The notes: generated by a model not told the origin, from the sequence alone. A stretch of DNA of 64,000 bases from Acetatifactor muris (GCF_024623325.1 NZ_JANJZD010000010.1:1-64000), one strand, 5' to 3'; shown: positions 27,382 through 37,413, counted from the stretch's first letter. Numbers and translations are program-made.

Positions 27382-29418
27382 TTATCGTAAATCCATATCC
27401 TGTACCCCGCACACTCCGATCACGGATACATTATTCATCCGAAACTGAAATGCCTCCACACCGTTTATGGAAACGCGCTCCACTGAAAGCATCTCCAGCT
27501 GCCCATTTCTGTCCAGGGTAACTAATTTCAGATTTTGCCCTTTCAGATTCTCCGGCACAGGAAGCGTTACCGTAAGCGCCTGGCTGCCCAGCTTTGACAA
27601 GGGTATTCCGCTCTCATCTGTCAATGTCAAATCATAGATACCTGTATTTTCCGGAAGACCGGCGCTGAAAGCGCGTTGAAACGCTTTCTCCATGGCGCTG
27701 ATATCCTCCGCCTTATTTACAGTCAGCGTGTAACTTCTGTCAGCACCTTCCAGGGAAGCCGCCTCCGGCAGAACCGCTCCGGAACCAAAAGTCTCCTCCA
27801 GCCCAATTACGGTCACACCGGGTGTCTGCGGATCTGTTCTGTTAAAAATTCGATATTCCACATTGGAAAGTCTCGTGGCAGAGGACTCATAAGTATGTTC
27901 TGCTTCTCCGGTTCCATAGGTAAGAATGGCATTGCCGAAAGCCTGAAGTCCGATTTTTTCCAACGATGCCGGTAAAACCACCTCTCCCAGGATATTTCCC
28001 AGAAAAGCTCTGTCCTTAATCTCCTCCACACAGTTCCCCAGGTCCAGACCGGCCAGGTTACTGCAGCCTTCAAAGGCCCCCTCCCCTATTACCAGCAGGC
28101 TGTCCGGAAGCGACACACTCTCTATCTCTGTGTGGTTCTTAAACACTTCTGCCGCAATGACACGCACATCTCCCGGAACTGTTACCTCCGCAGCGTTCCC
28201 CCGATAGGCAATCAGCACGCCTCCTTCTGTCAGAAAGTCACCGTCAGCAGCCGCATTTCCGGCCGCGTCCGTGCCCTCCAGGAAATTCTTCACCCACAGA
28301 GTGTGTTCAAAAGCTCTGGGCTCCACGCACATCACCGTATCAGGAAGGGTAACCTCTTCCAGAGCATCACAGTGGTAAAACGCACCATATCCGATTTCCT
28401 TCACACCCTCCGGCAGCACGACAGAGACAGCAGAACTCCTCGCAAAAGAAAACTGTCCCACTTCCTCTATTCCTTCAGGCAGTGATATATCTCCTAAATC
28501 TCCGCAGCGATAATAAGCCTCATCTGCAATGATTCTCCCGTCCACAATTCTGAATTTGGGAACAGTATCTCCCCACTCTATATTTGCAGACGGACTTTCC
28601 GTGGGAGCCTCTGCAGCGTCCTGGCGCCTGTCGTTTCCATATACTTTGAGCAGCGTATTATTTACGAAAAGGACTGCTCTGTTCCCCACTACATGTGTAG
28701 AACCCAGTACATTTCCCTCTGTCTGCGCAGGCGGCTGTGTGGGAACAGGATTCTCCGGCCCCGGCGCAGGCGTCGGTTCATCCGGTACAGGCGTTTCCGT
28801 CCCCTGTCCGGGGTCAGAAGGCTGAGAGTCCGGAGTCTCTTCGTATCCCGGCATCTCCTTCTGCCGCTCATAGAAATCCTTTGCATATTGTTCCGCCACA
28901 CTGCCGGTCTCCGCATGAATGGTCAGTTTTGTACATCCATTAAAAGCCGTTTCATGAATGTACTGGGTCTCCGGCGGGATCGTGATATCTTTCAGATTCA
29001 CGCAATCTGAAAAAGCCTGAATCCCGATAGAAGACACGGTAGACGGCACACTTATCTGTACCAGTCCCTTACATCCTGTAAACGAATAATCTCCTACTTC
29101 ACTCAGTCCCTTGCCCAGAACTACTGTATCCAGATTATCACAGCCCCAGAAAGCATAGGATTCAATTCTTTTAACGGAATTCGGCACTACCACAAGCTCA
29201 ATATTTTTATTCTCCTCAAAAGCGCTTTTCCCAATCACTTCCACAGTATTGGGAATGGTCACATTTTTTTCCGTACCCCGATATTTTATCAGAGTACTGC
29301 CTTCCATTTTAAAATCGGAGGCAGATGTTTCCGCATCTGCCTCCGACACAGGAAGCAACATGATTATCAGTGTCAGCATCATTATCAGGACACCTGTAAT
29401 ACGTTTTTTCCTCTTCAT
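27382..29418 (-). CDS. Secreted BspA-type leucine-rich-repeat protein
   Basis: The 678-residue protein has a lipoprotein-free signal peptide (residues 1-29, ending SEADA). LRR_5 (BspA-type) repeats of ~23 residues are at ~36-185 (VTIPNTVEVIGKSAFEENKN pattern) and again at ~290-520. Between them is a Pro/Glu-rich linker (~195-235). The last ~150 residues form a beta-rich domain shared with the C-terminal part of the 1653-residue neighbour (VTLPVPENLKGQNLKLVTLD then a Phe-rich ending). No sorting signal or membrane anchor is present, so it is probably released or held by non-covalent contacts. BspA-type proteins often bind host matrix or other bacteria; that role is inferred from the family. 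Confidence 0.85.
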   Translation of the reverse strand: MKRKKRITGVLIMMLTLIIMLLPVSEADAETSASDFKMEGSTLIKYRGTEKNVTIPNTVEVIGKSAFEENKNIELVVVPNSVKRIESYAFWGCDNLDTVVLGKGLSEVGDYSFTGCKGLVQISVPSTVSSIGIQAFSDCVNLKDITIPPETQYIHETAFNGCTKLTIHAETGSVAEQYAKDFYERQKEMPGYEETPDSQPSDPGQGTETPVPDEPTPAPGPENPVPTQPPAQTEGNVLGSTHVVGNRAVLFVNNTLLKVYGNDRRQDAAEAPTESPSANIEWGDTVPKFRIVDGRIIADEAYYRCGDLGDISLPEGIEEVGQFSFARSSAVSVVLPEGVKEIGYGAFYHCDALEEVTLPDTVMCVEPRAFEHTLWVKNFLEGTDAAGNAAADGDFLTEGGVLIAYRGNAAEVTVPGDVRVIAAEVFKNHTEIESVSLPDSLLVIGEGAFEGCSNLAGLDLGNCVEEIKDRAFLGNILGEVVLPASLEKIGLQAFGNAILTYGTGEAEHTYESSATRLSNVEYRIFNRTDPQTPGVTVIGLEETFGSGAVLPEAASLEGADRSYTLTVNKAEDISAMEKAFQRAFSAGLPENTGIYDLTLTDESGIPLSKLGSQALTVTLPVPENLKGQNLKLVTLDRNGQLEMLSVERVSINGVEAFQFRMNNVSVIGVCGVQDMDLR

Positions 29419-29492
29419 ATGCCTTTCCTTTCGGCTTTCGCAACAGTCCGGCCAATGGCTGAACTGTCACTTCTTTTCCTTCGAGAAGCAAT

Positions 29493-32400
29493 TTATGCTC
29501 TGACCGCAACTTTCTGCTTCTTTTTAGGACTCTTTCTATTATCCTTCACCATGAACATTACAAAGGACAGACTGGCCAATCCAATGGACAGGAACCATTT
29601 GGGATGAATACCATCACCGGTAGTCGGTGTACTGTCGGAAATCGTTCCGTCAGACAAATTGGTAATATCCACATAAATCACATAGGGTGAAAAATGTTCC
29701 GCCGTAAAGGTAACACAGGACACGCCGTTAATCGTCGTAAATCTGGGCGTCAGTTTATCCAGTTTGTCATTTACCACGCCTGCCACCTTGTTATTCCCCG
29801 CATAAGTAATCAGCGAATCCGGCAAAGGCAATGTAATGCTCACGGACAGCCCTGTGGTATCTGTGATCAGCTTTGTTCCCGTGGAATCATACAGGGAAAT
29901 ATCCATGGGGAAATACTTAATGTTGTCAACACTTCCATACTCCGCCAGCAAAGCCCGCAGAATCGCCTCTGTAGCTGTACTGCTCTCTGTCACCTTTATC
30001 GTAAAGTTGTCAGAAGAGCCATTCACCGTTGCGGACACTACTCCCGTATTGGATAATCCGTTCTTGTCAATTACAACGGTATTTCCCTTATTTACAGTAC
30101 CGGTGCCGCTGCCGGGGCGATTGGTATTGGAACTGTTGCCGGTACCTGTACCTGTGTTGGTACTGGTTTTCGCCTTATAGTTGGCGATGACTGCCACATC
30201 ATTATTCGGCATTGTAATAATCGCCGAAGACATGGTCTTATCCGTGACCACCGTATTCGCAGGGCTTACCGTCCAGCTGCTGAACTCCTGTCCTCTCGCC
30301 GGAGGGTTGGCTGTAATGATAATCTGTGTGCCGGGCGCATAGCTGCCGGAACCGCTTCCTCCCTGTACTGTCAGCGTATGGGTTGCAGTGTTGCTGCTTC
30401 CGGTATTGCTGCTTCCCGTTCCGTTATTATTATTGTTGTTGTTATTGCCATTATTGTTGTTGCCATTATTGTTGTTATTGCCATTATTATTGTTATTATT
30501 ACCGTCGTCTGGATTGTTCGGATTATCAGGATTATCCGGATTGTCAGGCTTATCCGGGTTATCCGGATTGTCCGGATTATCCCCCCCGGAACCCGGCAAA
30601 TAAGACGCGTAAACCACCTCGTCACTGTTTATATTTGTCGGAAGATCCAGCCACCCGGTAAAGGTATATCCTTCTACCGCCCACTCACTTCCCGAAGGTC
30701 CGGTAATATTAGGAGCACTCTCGCCGCCCATTACCGTCATGGTCTGGAAAACCTGCCATTCTCCTCTGATACTGCCCTTCCGTGCCATATATTTTACTAT
30801 ATACTGGCCTTCCTGGCGATACTTTGCGACGGCAGTGTAATCACCTGTAACCTTCGTCAGATCCCCTTCGCAATCCCACTCCACAAAGCGACTGTCATTC
30901 ATGATCGCAGACAATTCTTCAATATCCGCCGCCAGCACCAGGGCATTGCCCGTATCCGCTATCTCCATGCGGTACACTTCCTTCATGCCGTCCTTGCTGT
31001 CCCAGAAGGTAACAGTATGTGTAATATAACCATACTGTGCGGTAAAATGCCAGGTATCCTTCTCCACTTCCAGCTTCCATTCTGTAAAGCGCTGGGGAAG
31101 GCCGTTCACTACTATATTCTGCGGAATCTCAGGATAAACCACTTCATTCATTCCCGAAACTCTGTTCTCGGCATATACTTCCTGCTGATTCCCCTCTTCA
31201 TCCCGATAGGTAAAGTAAACATTGTAAGTGGAAGGGAACTTTGTCTCCTCGGTAATAAAACCCTGTGCATTACCGACCCGATATGCACCCTCTCCGCCTT
31301 CTGCATAATACCACCATACTTCTTCAGGTGGATTACTCATATCTACTTTTCCGAAGTGCTTTTGAGATTCACCGGCATTATTGTCCCCATAGAAGGCGTT
31401 AGGCGCACACATCAGATTCTTACATCTTACATTAAATGTATCTACCGCACTTCCGACAAAGGCAAAATCTTCAATCATTGCGAGGCTTTCAGGAAACGTC
31501 ACAGTAGTCAGAGACTCTGTCTCGGCAAAAGCTCCCTTTGGAATTGTAGTAATATTAGTGGCAGATAAATCAATTGTTCTTACCTTGCTGCCTCTGAACG
31601 CCTCTTCCTTGATCTCCGTGATTCCCTCTCCCAGATCCAATGTGCTGACATCTTTTGCACTCTTGCCTTCCAGACACTCTATCAGACTGTAAGGATTCCC
31701 ATTGGCATCCAGTTCATATATGAAGGACTTCTCATCACAGACAAACTTTGGATGGTTGTCAAAGTTCACAAAGCTAAGCTTTTCACACCCGTAAAATGGC
31801 ACCTTCCCCATGGTGGTGTAATCTGCCGAAATGGTTACCTCCGTAAGGGACGTACAATCCTGAAATGCATAGTCGCCTATCTTCGCAGGCGTACCGGTAG
31901 TTCCCTGCAGCAGTTTAATTGCCGTTAAAGTGGTGGAGCCTGCAAACGTTCCGGTACCTTCCTTAATTCCTCTGTCAGGATCACTCTCATCAATCTCACC
32001 GCCTTTGATTTCCAGCAGGCTGTAGGCTGTGACTGTCTTGCTTATAGTGGGATCTTTTTCTCCCTTCTCTCTGATCAGACCTTCTTTTACCGACTGTACT
32101 CCCTCGGGAATGACCAGATTAACTGTTGCATCCGCAACTTCCTTCTCATTTGGAGTCATACTACCAGGGTAATTAGCAGCAGCATTTTCCATTGCCGCTT
32201 CATATACAGTCTTACCGGCAGCATTTACTTCCGCCCCCGGCAGATGCAGATATTTATACGTAGCTGAATTATAGGAACTCAACTCACTCAGCGCCGGGAA
32301 GTTCACCAGCTCACTCAGCCCGGTGGCCGGATTATATTTTATCTCAAGGTTCGACGGCCATCCGCTGTAATAGGTAATATAGCTGTCCTTCTGTGCGCCG

Positions 32401-34454
32401 CTGTTGTAAGTTCCCCCACTGCTCATGGCATACTGGAAGGGGCCGAACGTGGATGAAATCGGACCAGTAAAATGCAGTTCCTTTGCAGGAACTCCGTCTG
32501 TATCCTCGACCTGTCCCTTGCAGTCATGGCTGCTTCCTGTAAAATCCTGAGTCCGGAACGCATTTGCGCCAATCGTAATATTATCGCCGGAATCCAGCGT
32601 AAAATCTGTAAAGATGACATTCGTCAGATTATGACACCCCTGGAAAGCTCTCTCTCCTATTCCCTCAACTGTGGTGGAAACAAGAACTGTCTCCAATGTA
32701 CAGCGATTCTGGAATACTCCCGGATCAATAGTTCTGATGGCATAAGGACCTATCTTCGTCGGAATGGTAAGGGATTTTACGTCTCCATTATTAGGTGTAT
32801 AGCTAAACAGGTTATTTGCTGACGTCACCACAAAAGTATTCGTTGCTGTACTTTCCGGATCCTCCATGGTAAGTTCGTAACGATCCTTCTTGGCATAATT
32901 TCCGCCCCGGTCATAGATATAACTAAATGCAAAGCAGTTGTCTTTACACATTTGGTGAAGATCAGACCCCTCCTGGCCTTCAAAATAAAATTCTCCGTTT
33001 ACCGTGGTTCCTTCACCCAGCATAGCTTTAAACTGCTCATAGGTATAGACACCCGGCTCTTCCACAAAAGACATATCGCTGCTTCTCGCGCACACATATC
33101 TCAGAGAGGAACAGCCCTCAAATATGGAAATGGGAACATCTCCATTACATCCATCCGGAAAAGTCACCGACTGCAGAGCACTGCAGCCCTTGAATACATC
33201 ATATCCTATTTTGCTCAGTCTATTGACGCCATTTCCGGTACTGTCGCTTCCCTCACTACACAGGTCAATCGTCTGAAGCGCGTCACAGCCTTCAAATGCG
33301 GAATCGCCTATCTGGGTCACACTCCAGGGCATAGAAAACTCTGTCAAAGATCTGCATTTTTTAAAAGCAAATGCTCCCAGTGCGCTCAGCGGACAGTTAG
33401 CATTTAGCGGAATGGACTGTAACTGAATGCACTCTTCAAAGGCCCCTTCCCCTATGACACTCAAACCATTGCCGCCATCATTTCCGCCCTCCGAACCACG
33501 AAACTCTACACTATTAATACCTGAACCATAAAAAGCATAATCGCCAATTCCCTTAAACGATTTTCCCAGACTCAAAGTGACAATATTAGAAGTTTTTGCA
33601 AAAAGACCTTTATCTTTATTTTGGTCAGTTACTTTTTCCCATTCTTTTTTATCCTCATTATACCATTGATTACAAATATAATTTACTGCTACATTAGTTA
33701 TTCGTTGAAAATTTATGTGTCCATCTACCGTTTCATATATCGTACTATTCGGGCCGCTTTCCGACGCGACATCATCTCCTGTTGGATGATCGGTGTCATA
33801 ATAAATTCTATTTGCCTTAAGCCCCTCCCATGCTGCTTTATCATTTAAATAACAGGGAAGATAATCCCCATCCTCAACTAAATACCTTTCGTATACAATA
33901 TTTTCTTCGGTAATATCTTCAAGTTTTTCAATATACTTTGTCGGCTTATTCGGATCACTTTTTTGAAATCTTTTTTCGACTGCATTCCGGTAAAACAAAA
34001 AGTTCCCATTTCTGCCTACTGCTACATATCCTGAACTTTGTCCCTGATTTGAAGTATACTGCCTGTAAGCATCCACTGTATCAGGAATATTTAATACCCC
34101 GTTTTGAACATAGCCTTTATTATACCCTACCAGAACTACAGCCCACGGTGCATCCTGACCAGTAGTAGCCTTCTCCTGTATATATGCAAACTGCAGATTT
34201 GTATCCTCTGTTGTATATATTTTAGGGTAGCTGCCATTATTATCTTTTTCTAATGTTGGAATAGCATCACTTTGAGGTCGAACAGTATCTGTTCTTGCAC
34301 GTGGAGCCGCAATCTCCCCTGTTCCCCCGGAAGCCTGCAGATTATCCACAGGAATCGCCGCCACCACAAGAGCAGATATCAGGAACAGCGTTCCCAATGT
34401 CCTGCGTATGGTTCTCTTCAGTCTTCTCGCCTTTTTCTTAACTGCTTTACTCAT
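29493..34454 (-). CDS. Giant cell-wall-anchored BspA-type LRR surface protein with TPTTG sorting signal
   Basis: The 1653-residue protein starts with a basic signal peptide (RTLGTLFLISALVVAAIPV; ~41 residues). LRR_5 repeats occupy ~270-1060 in blocks. InlB/Flg_new-like beta repeats at ~1090-1280 (YTFTGWLDLPTN) follow. A low-complexity stalk of NPDNPD and Asn/Gly repeats is at ~1285-1345, then one more beta repeat (~1350-1425), and a terminal domain shared with the 678-residue neighbour (~1460-1600). The end has TPTTG at 1609-1613, a hydrophobic helix at ~1620-1636 and a Lys-rich tail, the tripartite sortase signal. Sortase B is encoded 1.4 kb upstream. A TTGCAA-N16-TAAAAT promoter lies at 34697-34724. 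Confidence 0.88.
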   Translation of the reverse strand: MSKAVKKKARRLKRTIRRTLGTLFLISALVVAAIPVDNLQASGGTGEIAAPRARTDTVRPQSDAIPTLEKDNNGSYPKIYTTEDTNLQFAYIQEKATTGQDAPWAVVLVGYNKGYVQNGVLNIPDTVDAYRQYTSNQGQSSGYVAVGRNGNFLFYRNAVEKRFQKSDPNKPTKYIEKLEDITEENIVYERYLVEDGDYLPCYLNDKAAWEGLKANRIYYDTDHPTGDDVASESGPNSTIYETVDGHINFQRITNVAVNYICNQWYNEDKKEWEKVTDQNKDKGLFAKTSNIVTLSLGKSFKGIGDYAFYGSGINSVEFRGSEGGNDGGNGLSVIGEGAFEECIQLQSIPLNANCPLSALGAFAFKKCRSLTEFSMPWSVTQIGDSAFEGCDALQTIDLCSEGSDSTGNGVNRLSKIGYDVFKGCSALQSVTFPDGCNGDVPISIFEGCSSLRYVCARSSDMSFVEEPGVYTYEQFKAMLGEGTTVNGEFYFEGQEGSDLHQMCKDNCFAFSYIYDRGGNYAKKDRYELTMEDPESTATNTFVVTSANNLFSYTPNNGDVKSLTIPTKIGPYAIRTIDPGVFQNRCTLETVLVSTTVEGIGERAFQGCHNLTNVIFTDFTLDSGDNITIGANAFRTQDFTGSSHDCKGQVEDTDGVPAKELHFTGPISSTFGPFQYAMSSGGTYNSGAQKDSYITYYSGWPSNLEIKYNPATGLSELVNFPALSELSSYNSATYKYLHLPGAEVNAAGKTVYEAAMENAAANYPGSMTPNEKEVADATVNLVIPEGVQSVKEGLIREKGEKDPTISKTVTAYSLLEIKGGEIDESDPDRGIKEGTGTFAGSTTLTAIKLLQGTTGTPAKIGDYAFQDCTSLTEVTISADYTTMGKVPFYGCEKLSFVNFDNHPKFVCDEKSFIYELDANGNPYSLIECLEGKSAKDVSTLDLGEGITEIKEEAFRGSKVRTIDLSATNITTIPKGAFAETESLTTVTFPESLAMIEDFAFVGSAVDTFNVRCKNLMCAPNAFYGDNNAGESQKHFGKVDMSNPPEEVWWYYAEGGEGAYRVGNAQGFITEETKFPSTYNVYFTYRDEEGNQQEVYAENRVSGMNEVVYPEIPQNIVVNGLPQRFTEWKLEVEKDTWHFTAQYGYITHTVTFWDSKDGMKEVYRMEIADTGNALVLAADIEELSAIMNDSRFVEWDCEGDLTKVTGDYTAVAKYRQEGQYIVKYMARKGSIRGEWQVFQTMTVMGGESAPNITGPSGSEWAVEGYTFTGWLDLPTNINSDEVVYASYLPGSGGDNPDNPDNPDKPDNPDNPDNPNNPDDGNNNNNNGNNNNNGNNNNGNNNNNNNNGTGSSNTGSSNTATHTLTVQGGSGSGSYAPGTQIIITANPPARGQEFSSWTVSPANTVVTDKTMSSAIITMPNNDVAVIANYKAKTSTNTGTGTGNSSNTNRPGSGTGTVNKGNTVVIDKNGLSNTGVVSATVNGSSDNFTIKVTESSTATEAILRALLAEYGSVDNIKYFPMDISLYDSTGTKLITDTTGLSVSITLPLPDSLITYAGNNKVAGVVNDKLDKLTPRFTTINGVSCVTFTAEHFSPYVIYVDITNLSDGTISDSTPTTGDGIHPKWFLSIGLASLSFVMFMVKDNRKSPKKKQKVAVRA
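30421..30590. repeat. Microsatellite-like stalk repeats (Asn/Gly and Asn-Pro-Asp codons)
   Basis: Runs of AAT/AAC codons interspersed with GGC (30421-30505) and repeats of CCGGATAAY (30515-30590) encode the stalk of the 1653-residue surface protein. Triplet tracts like these change length by slippage without breaking the frame, so stalk length probably varies between isolates. Confidence 0.85.
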
Positions 34455-34889
34455 CTCCGTTACTCCTTTGCGGTCTTTTCACTCTGATACTGATTAATTC
34501 GGATAATCGCAGACGAAAATATCAGAAGTCGTCTCCACGCTTCTGCCTGCTGCCTGCTCCTTAAATTCTTCTATAAAATATTCACACAGCCTTCTCTGTT
34601 GTCACTTGATCAGAGAATAGCCTATATATGTATCGTCATCTTTCCTGCCTTATATTAGCTTTTGATTCCTGTTTTTATTTCCTGTCACTTTCTTTTATTT
34701 TACTACATCTTGAATTAATTGCAAGTCTTTTTACAAGATATGCTAAATTCATCATAACTGTGGTTTCCGCTTCAGATTTCTCATGTGATATATCGTCAGC
34801 ACCACAGCATCCATCTGTTCCCTGTAGGCACCTCACCTCCCTGATAAGATGCCTTTCGTAATAAGAACCTTCTATCAATGCGTTTTCCT
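34455..34889. other. Leader region of the giant LRR gene; no confident gene
   Basis: A promoter with TTGCAA (34719-34724) and TAAAAT (34697-34702), spacer 16, points at the LRR gene and gives a ~240-base leader. A 72-codon minus-strand frame (34675-34893) overlaps the end of the truncated AAA gene as ATGA, but its composition and lack of any motif make it doubtful. Nothing else is seen. Confidence 0.45.
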
Positions 34890-35876
34890 TCATTTTTTTA
34901 ACATAACTCTACATTTTTTCCTGTTACAGGCAATACCATATTTCAAGATGATTTCCAGACCATCCCGGCGCAGCTTTTCCTCATAACTTTTTGTGTCTAT
35001 CTGCCCCAGGGCATCTTTACAGCCTTTTTCCAGGGTATCATAAGGAGATAAATCTCCTTGAGATAAATCTCCTTGAGATTTTATACTGCTGTCCGGGTAT
35101 TTCACTTCTATCACAATACCGATACTCTTTTCCTCGATTTCCACAAGAATATCGCTATAGCCGTCGCCCGATTCCACATTGGATCGGATGTACCAGTCTT
35201 CCCGGTGGCTCAGCAGCCCCAGGAGGATACCGTGACAGAAGTTTTTCTTCCTGTTTTTACACACATTTGTATCCCGTATGCTGATTATTCTGGAGAGATA
35301 TGCATTGAACAGGCGCTCCACCGCTTCCGCATCTCCATTGGCAAATGCATCACAGAATGCATCCAGAGTGGTCGTATCCTTTCGTGCTTCCTGCTGGAAC
35401 CACTCCAAAATCTGATCAATGAAAATCTTCCGTATCTCACGATTCGGTATCGCCAGCTGGTAAGTCTCCCCATCCTCGCTGCCTCGCTGTGTCAGATAGC
35501 CGGTGGCTAAAAAAATGCTCCACAGGTTATCAATGGAGGTATAATAATTGCTCACATCCCAGGGGCAATAGACCTCCGCATTGCCAAAACGGTATCCGTC
35601 GTACCATTCCCTGATCAGATAAAGCTTGTCGGTACACTCAAATCTCTCTGCAATGCCCTGAATTTCGCTGTGAGTAAAGCCAAATCTTTCATCGGACTGT
35701 GTATCCGTAATTGAATATACCTTCAGGTTATTCAATCCGGTGAAGATACTTTCTTTGGAAACCCGCAGGCAGCCTGTCAGTACGGCGAATGCCAGGCTGT
35801 TGTTGCTCTTCAGCGCCTGGCTGAAAAGGCTGCGAATCAAGCCTGCCATCTCATCATAATAACCAAAATGCTGATA
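34890..35876 (-). pseudogene. N-terminally truncated AAA-ATPase-like / PD-(D/E)XK protein
   Basis: The frame encodes the C-terminal ~320 residues of the family with an AAA-like N-domain and a PD-(D/E)XK nuclease C-domain (DUF1703 type). These proteins are ~530-570 residues and begin with a P-loop half that is absent here. The surviving part holds FAVLTGCLRVSKESIFTGLN, EWYDGYRFGNAEVYCPWDV and the nuclease motif SDILVEIEEKSIGIVIEVKY. The frame stays family-like (YQHFGYYDE) right back to the base after the sortase stop codon, so the 5' half was lost at a junction exactly at the end of the sortase gene. The product, if made from ATG 35849, should lack ATPase activity. Confidence 0.75.
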
Positions 35877-37151
35877 CTACTCCACCTTTTTCGCCACCAC
35901 CACAAAACGCCCGTCCGTCTCCTGATAATCACAGGTGGAAAGCGTCAGAAGCTGATCTCCGTAGGCGGCCGTCACGCCGGTATCATACAGGGACAGTGCC
36001 GCCATCTCCTGCATGTAGGAGTCAAACTCCTGTTCTCCGTTTGCATCAATGAACTGATAATATTTGAACGCAATCTCCGTCTCCTTGTACACTTTGGATC
36101 GGAATACATACATCACCTCATAGGTTCCCTTCTCATAGATTGTGTCAAAGCTGATGTAGGGATGCTCTTCACAGAAGGCTTCATCCTTATACTTATCCAG
36201 CTGTCCGAACATCTTCCCGCTGCGCATATGATGCCCGTACAGAATGTAATTCGTGCTGGGTTTCAGTACATCGCAGTCTTTATCCATAAAAATAGTACCG
36301 TTTTTATCATATTCCTGATTCATGTTATGGTCCAGATAGTACTCATTATCCACGGTCTGCATCACGGGATAATCTATGGACGTACCGTCGATTTTCACCC
36401 AGCCAATCAGCTTTCTGTTCTTCAACAGCAGGTTCTTATATTCTTCCAGCACTTCTTTCTCTTTCGCTTCCCCGTCCAGAGTATACAGAGGTCCCTCCGA
36501 AGAAGGGGTAACAGCCTCTGCCGAAGATGCCGCCATTTCCTTCATTTCGCTGAGTTTCTGATACGCACTCTCCGTCCGGTATATATAATAAGAATAAATG
36601 CCAAAATACCCCAGACAGCAGACCGCCGCAACACTGCACAGTGCCAGAATCAGTTTTCTGCGCTTTTCCAGCTTTTCCAGCTCCTCCTGTACAATGGCAT
36701 CCGCAATCCCATTCTCTTCGGCCTGACTGCTCTTCTTTTTCTCTGTATCCCGGCCCGTCTGCCCTTCCGGTCTCCCTGCTCTGCCAGGATTAGCATGCAT
36801 TCTCCGGCTATCCGTATTACTCCTGTCAGCCGTTACTTCTCCCTTTGCCCGTACCTCTTCTCCCGCTGTCTCCTGCCTGGTCCGCACCGGTCTTCTGCGG
36901 CCTTCCGCAATGTCTATTTTCTTCAGCTGCTCTTCCACTTCATCCAGGAAATCCCGTCCCAGAAGTGTCCGGAACTTATACTGACCATCACACAGCTTTT
37001 TCCGCAGAGCAGTCAAGTCCTCTCTGTCTCCGAAATCTGTCTCTTTCCGCAGCTTATCTGTTATTTCCTTATCTCTTCGGGCATTGGCATAGTCGCTTTC
37101 CGTGCGAAACTGCCTGCCTTCCAGCACGTAAATCTTCTTCTCCATAATCAT
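35877..37151 (-). CDS. srtB: Class B sortase
   Basis: The 424-residue transpeptidase has an unusually long, charged cytoplasmic N-terminus of ~180 residues, one membrane helix (LILALCSVAAVCCLGYFGIY) and an external sortase-B fold. The catalytic residues are visible: His in YILYGHHMRSGKMFG, Cys in LSTCDY at ~407, and Arg in DGRFVVVAKK. Sortase B of Clostridioides difficile recognises (S/P)PXTG-like signals. The giant LRR protein nearby ends in TPTTG, so it is the likely substrate. The long N-terminal region is predicted disordered and its role is unknown. A TTGAAA-N16-TAAAAT promoter is at 37180-37207. Confidence 0.9.
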   Translation of the reverse strand: MIMEKKIYVLEGRQFRTESDYANARRDKEITDKLRKETDFGDREDLTALRKKLCDGQYKFRTLLGRDFLDEVEEQLKKIDIAEGRRRPVRTRQETAGEEVRAKGEVTADRSNTDSRRMHANPGRAGRPEGQTGRDTEKKKSSQAEENGIADAIVQEELEKLEKRRKLILALCSVAAVCCLGYFGIYSYYIYRTESAYQKLSEMKEMAASSAEAVTPSSEGPLYTLDGEAKEKEVLEEYKNLLLKNRKLIGWVKIDGTSIDYPVMQTVDNEYYLDHNMNQEYDKNGTIFMDKDCDVLKPSTNYILYGHHMRSGKMFGQLDKYKDEAFCEEHPYISFDTIYEKGTYEVMYVFRSKVYKETEIAFKYYQFIDANGEQEFDSYMQEMAALSLYDTGVTAAYGDQLLTLSTCDYQETDGRFVVVAKKVE

Positions 37152-37413
37152 TCCCTGTAAAATTTCGACTTCTTTTCTTATTTTACTATATCCTAAGATT
37201 ATTTCAAGACTTTTTCAAAGCCAAAATCTGTAACACATTCGCAATGTAACAGTTCAGACAGGGTGCCGAACTGTTGCATTACAGTACATAACGACATGTC
37301 GTTCATCCGCAGCATTAAAAATACCTGCCGTGAAAATTCATCTGTCCCCCAGGAAACATTGACATGCAGCCCCGCATACAATAAACCATAAATAAACCTT
37401 TGGAGGCAAAAAA
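37152..37413. promoter_or_regulatory. Divergent intergenic region with hairpin and palindrome
   Basis: Minus-strand promoter TTGAAA (37202-37207), 16-base spacer, TAAAAT (37180-37185) serves srtB. A hairpin with arms AACAGTTC/GAACTGTT lies at 37248-37275 and a perfect 14-base palindrome AACGACATGTCGTT at 37290-37303, a possible operator. The plus-strand sporulation-type promoter at 37356-37383 faces the Cys/Gly-rich gene. Confidence 0.5.
37356..37383 (+). promoter_or_regulatory. Candidate sigma-K (mother-cell) promoter
   Basis: AC at 37356-37357, then 17 bases, then CATACAATA at 37375-37383. This fits the sigma-K consensus AC-N16/17-CATANNNTA, and the -10 also fits sigma-E. It is 31 bases before the ATG of the Cys/Gly-rich gene, which has a clean GGAGG ribosome site. 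Confidence 0.55.

Noticed and set aside
30326..31568. Plus-strand frames rich in Tyr/Cys or Val/Ile over the Asn-rich stalk
   Set aside because: They are translations of the triplet repeat in other frames, not genes.
34675..34893. 72-codon minus-strand frame overlapping the truncated AAA gene as ATGA
   Set aside because: No ribosome site or motif; it falls in the leader of the giant LRR gene.
37199..37381. 60-codon minus-strand frame between srtB and the Cys/Gly-rich gene
   Set aside because: It runs through the hairpin, palindrome and promoters of the intergenic region and has no motif.
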